This document shows positions 61,176-64,000 of a stretch of DNA of 64,000 nucleotides, piece after piece. Numbering within the stretch: the stretch's first letter is position 1; each line of letters starts with the position of its first letter. The DNA lies in assembly GCF_016925495.1 (NCBI RefSeq), contig NZ_CP070491.1:4104001-4168000 (forward strand), read 5' to 3'. This DNA is from Methylococcus sp. EFPC2. GTDB taxonomy: Bacteria; Pseudomonadota; Gammaproteobacteria; Methylococcales; Methylococcaceae. A program made the translations under genes and the position numbers. The notes under the pieces are model-generated. The model had not been told where the DNA came from. It saw only the letters and a program-made list of their open reading frames with translations, and did no database searches.

Positions 61176-62339
61176 ATGACGACCGATTTTTCCGATCCGC
61201 TGCCGCTGATACGCGAACTGATCGCCAGGCCCTCGGTCAGTTGCACCGACCCGCACATGGACCAGAGCAACCGCGCGGTGATCGAATTGCTGGCGGATCG
61301 GCTGGAGGCTTGCGGCTTCCGCGTGGAAGTGCGCGACATCGACGGCCGCAAGGCCAATCTGGTGGCCACACTGGGCGGTGGCGAGGGACAGCCGGACGGG
61401 CTGGTGCTGTCCGGCCATACCGACACGGTGCCCTGCGATCCCGAGCTGTGGCGCTCGGATCCCTTCGTTGCCACGGAGCGCGACGGGCGCATTTATGGCC
61501 TGGGATCGGCGGACATGAAGTCATTCTTCGCCTTAAGTCTCGCCGCCGCCAGCCATTTCCGCGCGGGCGATCTGCGCAAGCCGCTGGTGATCCTGGCCAC
61601 CGCCGACGAGGAAAGCTCGATGAGCGGTGCGCGCGCGCTGGCTCGGGAACAGGCCAGGCTGGGGCGGTATTGCGTGATCGGCGAACCGACCGGGTTGAAA
61701 CCGATACGATTGCACAAGGGCGTGATGATGGAGTCGCTGACCGTGCGCGGCAGGGCAGGGCATTCCAGCGATCCGGCCCTGGGCGCCAACGCCATCGAGG
61801 GGATGTGGCGGGTGCTCGGCGCCCTTCAGGTATGGCGTGCGGAGCTACAGGCGGCCCATCGCAACGAGGCTTTCAAGGTTGCGGGCCCGACGATGAATTT
61901 CGGTTCCATCCATGGCGGCGACAACCCCAACCGCATCTGCGCCCACTGCGAGCTGCACCTGGACTTGCGGCCCTTGCCGGGCATGAATATGGAGCGGCTG
62001 CGCGAGGAATTGCGCGGCAAGGCGCTGGGCGCCTTGCTCGACCAGCAGGGTCTCAGTTTGGAGGCTCGCGCGCTGTTCGACGGCCTGCCGCCCTTCGAAA
62101 CGGTGGCCGATGCCGATCTGGTCCGAGTCTGCGAAGATCTGACGGGGCAGACCGCCGGCTCCGTCGCCTTCGGTACCGAAGCACCCTTCCTATCCGCCTT
62201 AGGCCTGGAAACCCTGGTGTTAGGCCCTGGCAACATCGAACAAGCCCATCAGCCCGACGAATACCTGGAACTCGCCCAGATCCCGCCCGCCATCGCCATC
62301 CTGCGCGGCTTGATCGAGCGCTACTGCGTGGCAACTTGA
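61176..62339 (+). CDS. argE: Acetylornithine deacetylase
   Basis: 387 residues, M20 metallo-deacetylase of arginine synthesis. VLSGHTDTVPCD, GLGSADMKSF, ATADEESSMSG and GEPTGLKP contain the metal ligands and general base. AGGAGG at 61163-61168 supports the ATG. Assignment to ArgE rather than another M20 enzyme rests on these motifs and overall length. Confidence 0.92.
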   Translation: MTTDFSDPLPLIRELIARPSVSCTDPHMDQSNRAVIELLADRLEACGFRVEVRDIDGRKANLVATLGGGEGQPDGLVLSGHTDTVPCDPELWRSDPFVATERDGRIYGLGSADMKSFFALSLAAASHFRAGDLRKPLVILATADEESSMSGARALAREQARLGRYCVIGEPTGLKPIRLHKGVMMESLTVRGRAGHSSDPALGANAIEGMWRVLGALQVWRAELQAAHRNEAFKVAGPTMNFGSIHGGDNPNRICAHCELHLDLRPLPGMNMERLREELRGKALGALLDQQGLSLEARALFDGLPPFETVADADLVRVCEDLTGQTAGSVAFGTEAPFLSALGLETLVLGPGNIEQAHQPDEYLELAQIPPAIAILRGLIERYCVAT

Positions 62340-62427
62340 GTCGGCGCCCGGAAACGTAAGTCCGATTAGCGTGATCGGACGGATGTCATGCATCGCCACC
62401 CGCCCGGACTTCGCCAAGCGGACAAGC

Positions 62428-63609
62428 TCATTGCTTGGGCAGGAGATTCAGCACGCCCCACATGAAGTCGAATTTCAGCGACCCCGTGAGCACGGCCGGT
62501 ATCGGGGTGCCGGTCGGGTTGAACGGCAGTATCGCCTGAGCGGTATTGGTCGGCAGGCCGTTGGCACCGAAGGAGGCGTACACGTGGCAGGCGATGCAGG
62601 AGGACGCCGCCACGGTGCCGTTGCCGACGATGCGTTCGATCACCGAATTGCCCAGCACGTTGGGCGTGCCGTCCGCGGCGACGTAGTCCACCTGGGAAGA
62701 TTTCAGGCAATAGTTCTCCCACACCGGCGATAGTTTGGCCTTGGCTATCAGGGCTTGCAGTGCCGGCGTCTTCGCGCAGGCGCCGTACTGGCTGTTGACC
62801 GCCGCCTTGTTGGGTGGCACCACCGGCTGCAAAGCGCCGAAGCTGTCGTAGCAGCCCATGCTGTCGCAGCGGCCCGGCGTCAGCGCGTGCTCGAAAGTCC
62901 CCCAGACCCAGTTCGGGTTCTGCCGGCTGCTGACATGCAGGCCCGCCAGGGCATATTCGACCGAGTCCGAGACCGCGGTGTAATAAAGCTTTCTAATCTT
63001 GTCGAGGTTGCCCAGTTGCGGCAGCCATTGCAGCAGCGTCTGAACGGGTATCCAGTCGCCCTTGACCGCGATGGACGCGGTGGGCATTGCGACGTTGAAG
63101 GACTTCGCGTAGGCGGCCGCCAGTCCTTCCTGGGTGTTGAGATGGTTGTTGACGATGTAGTCGTACTGCGGGCGATTGCGTTTGACCTCCTCGGCGATGC
63201 AGGGCGTGGGCGTGCCGCTGGTGGGGAAGTTGGCGGTCGCCGCGCCGGCCGGCGGATTACAGGGTACGTCGATGGCGCCGTGCTGGACGCTGGTCAGTTT
63301 TCCCAGCACGCTGGCGTGCAGCTTTTTCGGGGCGTCCGGCGCAGGCCAATGCGGCGTGGGCGAGAAAGTGTCCTCATCGGAGGCCCAGGTCTCGAAGACT
63401 ACCGGCGATGGCCTGTGGTCGTAGACGGGCGCGGCGAATTCCGTGAACAACCGCCAGATGAAAGCATCGGAATTCTCGGTTACTCCATCGACTGCCCCGG
63501 CTCGGGCAGGAACTGCGATGAGCACCGGATCCTGAGCGGCACCAACCCCGCTCGGCAAGGACATGGCGGATAGCGAAACGGCGAGCGATGCATAAGCAAA
63601 TTTGTGCAT
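62428..63609 (-). CDS. Exported cytochrome c family protein
   Basis: 393 residues: signal peptide (AYASLAVSLSAMSLPSGVGA), a long globular region with several Cys pairs, and one haem c site AASSCIACHVYASFG near the C-terminus. Family not recognised further; the long N-terminal region with few motifs resembles exported monohaem proteins in methanotrophs. ATG at 63609 begins the signal peptide; the frame is open to 63669. Confidence 0.75.
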   Translation of the reverse strand: MHKFAYASLAVSLSAMSLPSGVGAAQDPVLIAVPARAGAVDGVTENSDAFIWRLFTEFAAPVYDHRPSPVVFETWASDEDTFSPTPHWPAPDAPKKLHASVLGKLTSVQHGAIDVPCNPPAGAATANFPTSGTPTPCIAEEVKRNRPQYDYIVNNHLNTQEGLAAAYAKSFNVAMPTASIAVKGDWIPVQTLLQWLPQLGNLDKIRKLYYTAVSDSVEYALAGLHVSSRQNPNWVWGTFEHALTPGRCDSMGCYDSFGALQPVVPPNKAAVNSQYGACAKTPALQALIAKAKLSPVWENYCLKSSQVDYVAADGTPNVLGNSVIERIVGNGTVAASSCIACHVYASFGANGLPTNTAQAILPFNPTGTPIPAVLTGSLKFDFMWGVLNLLPKQ

Positions 63610-64000
63610 GACCTTACTCCTGTGCGGATTCACCCGAGGACGGGCGTTGCGACGATTATTGTTATACAAATTTCAGGGTATATAGGGCTTTTGAGCCACC
63701 CTGATGATGGGTCGGAATAACTGCGCTTGGCAATACGGTAAAACTCCTTATCCTGAATTGCCGATACCTAAAATTCGGCTATTTCCCTGCGCATGATTTC
63801 CTGGCCGTCGCAGCATGAATGACATTATTTATAATTTAATTGCGATGGACGAATTTTCCCTGCTGGCGGATTTTTATGACGATAAAAAACCAATATAAAA
63901 GGGTTTTTATATCGGCTGGCGTTGGAGCCTGATAACCCCACGTAAGGAGCTTATATTACTTCGTCGTTCCAGCCGGAAGTGCCTATGAGAGCATTCGGCG
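63610..64000. other. AT-rich non-coding end of window
   Basis: About 390 bases with no supportable gene, richer in A/T than the rest. Contains a near-palindrome GATAAAAAACC (63881-63892) with GGGTTTTTATATC (63901-63913). Probably a promoter region for 63609 (minus) and for a gene beyond the window. Confidence 0.5.

Noticed and set aside
1..64000. CRISPR arrays, rRNA or tRNA genes
   Set aside because: Tandem spaced repeats were not seen; the palindromic repeats are REP-type. No rRNA segment or tRNA cloverleaf was recognised by eye, though a tRNA could be missed without a search tool.

Overview
The window is about 64 kb of GC-rich chromosomal DNA from a gammaproteobacterium. Several neighbourhoods match the E. 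coli gene order (cutA-dsbD, ybbA/tesA, bcp-gcvR/dapA-bamC, yffB-dapE). Five secreted proteins end in a PEP-CTERM-like tail (VP-x-P-A-x then a hydrophobic stretch then RRR/RRK), and there are two long MauG/BCCP-type di-haem cytochrome c peroxidases and a TlpA-DUF4266-DUF3570-ApbE set. Together these suggest an environmental, probably Methylococcales-like (methanotroph) genome; the genus is inference only. No rRNA, tRNA or CRISPR array was recognised.

Layout. 0-9.8 kb: end of a heavy-metal RND pump, then housekeeping and redox genes (TlpA, DsbD, CutA, FxsA, LON-domain protein, YbbA/TesA, isochorismatase-like hydrolase, HopJ, POT transporter, SDR). 10.0-23.1 kb: a one-strand accessory cluster of twelve genes, most of unknown family. 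It encodes proteins with an extremely acidic N-terminal leader (two of them followed by long Arg/Ala/Gly-rich tails), two HExxH metallopeptidase-like proteins, a phage-type poly-gamma-glutamate hydrolase, a DUF4438 protein and a LuxR-type regulator. This is the best candidate for an undescribed system. 23.1-27.0 kb: a scrappy region with small secreted proteins, a PEP-CTERM protein, a decayed phnA, an AT-rich HEPN-like gene between two paralogous lipoproteins, and interspersed repeats. 27-37 kb: conserved genes (PIN-PhoH, Bcp, GcvR, DapA, BamC, PurL, Hsp20, PepSY protein).

37.3-53.4 kb: a cell-surface/redox region. Two modules each pair a PEP-CTERM protein with a di-haem peroxidase. A TlpA-DUF4266-DUF3570 operon follows, whose last gene (apbE) is separated by a REP-flanked RAYT transposase; the DUF3570 protein carries an inserted domain related to a PEP-CTERM protein encoded 5 kb away. 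Two more PEP-CTERM genes follow. Four promoters here have exact GG-N10-GC sigma-54 spacing, several with upstream palindromes, and two PEP-CTERM genes share a structured leader resembling the c-di-GMP-I (GEMM) riboswitch. This suggests a sigma-54 plus c-di-GMP regulated surface programme.

53.5-64 kb: spermidine-synthase-like membrane protein, YffB, DapE, a thioredoxin-like protein, a quinone oxidoreductase, a Sel1 protein, a CcdAB toxin-antitoxin pair, GH1 beta-glucosidase, ArgE and a cytochrome c protein, ending in an AT-rich non-coding stretch. At least four interspersed palindromic repeat families are scattered through the window, one of which sits in frame inside two enzymes (dsbD and the quinone oxidoreductase).
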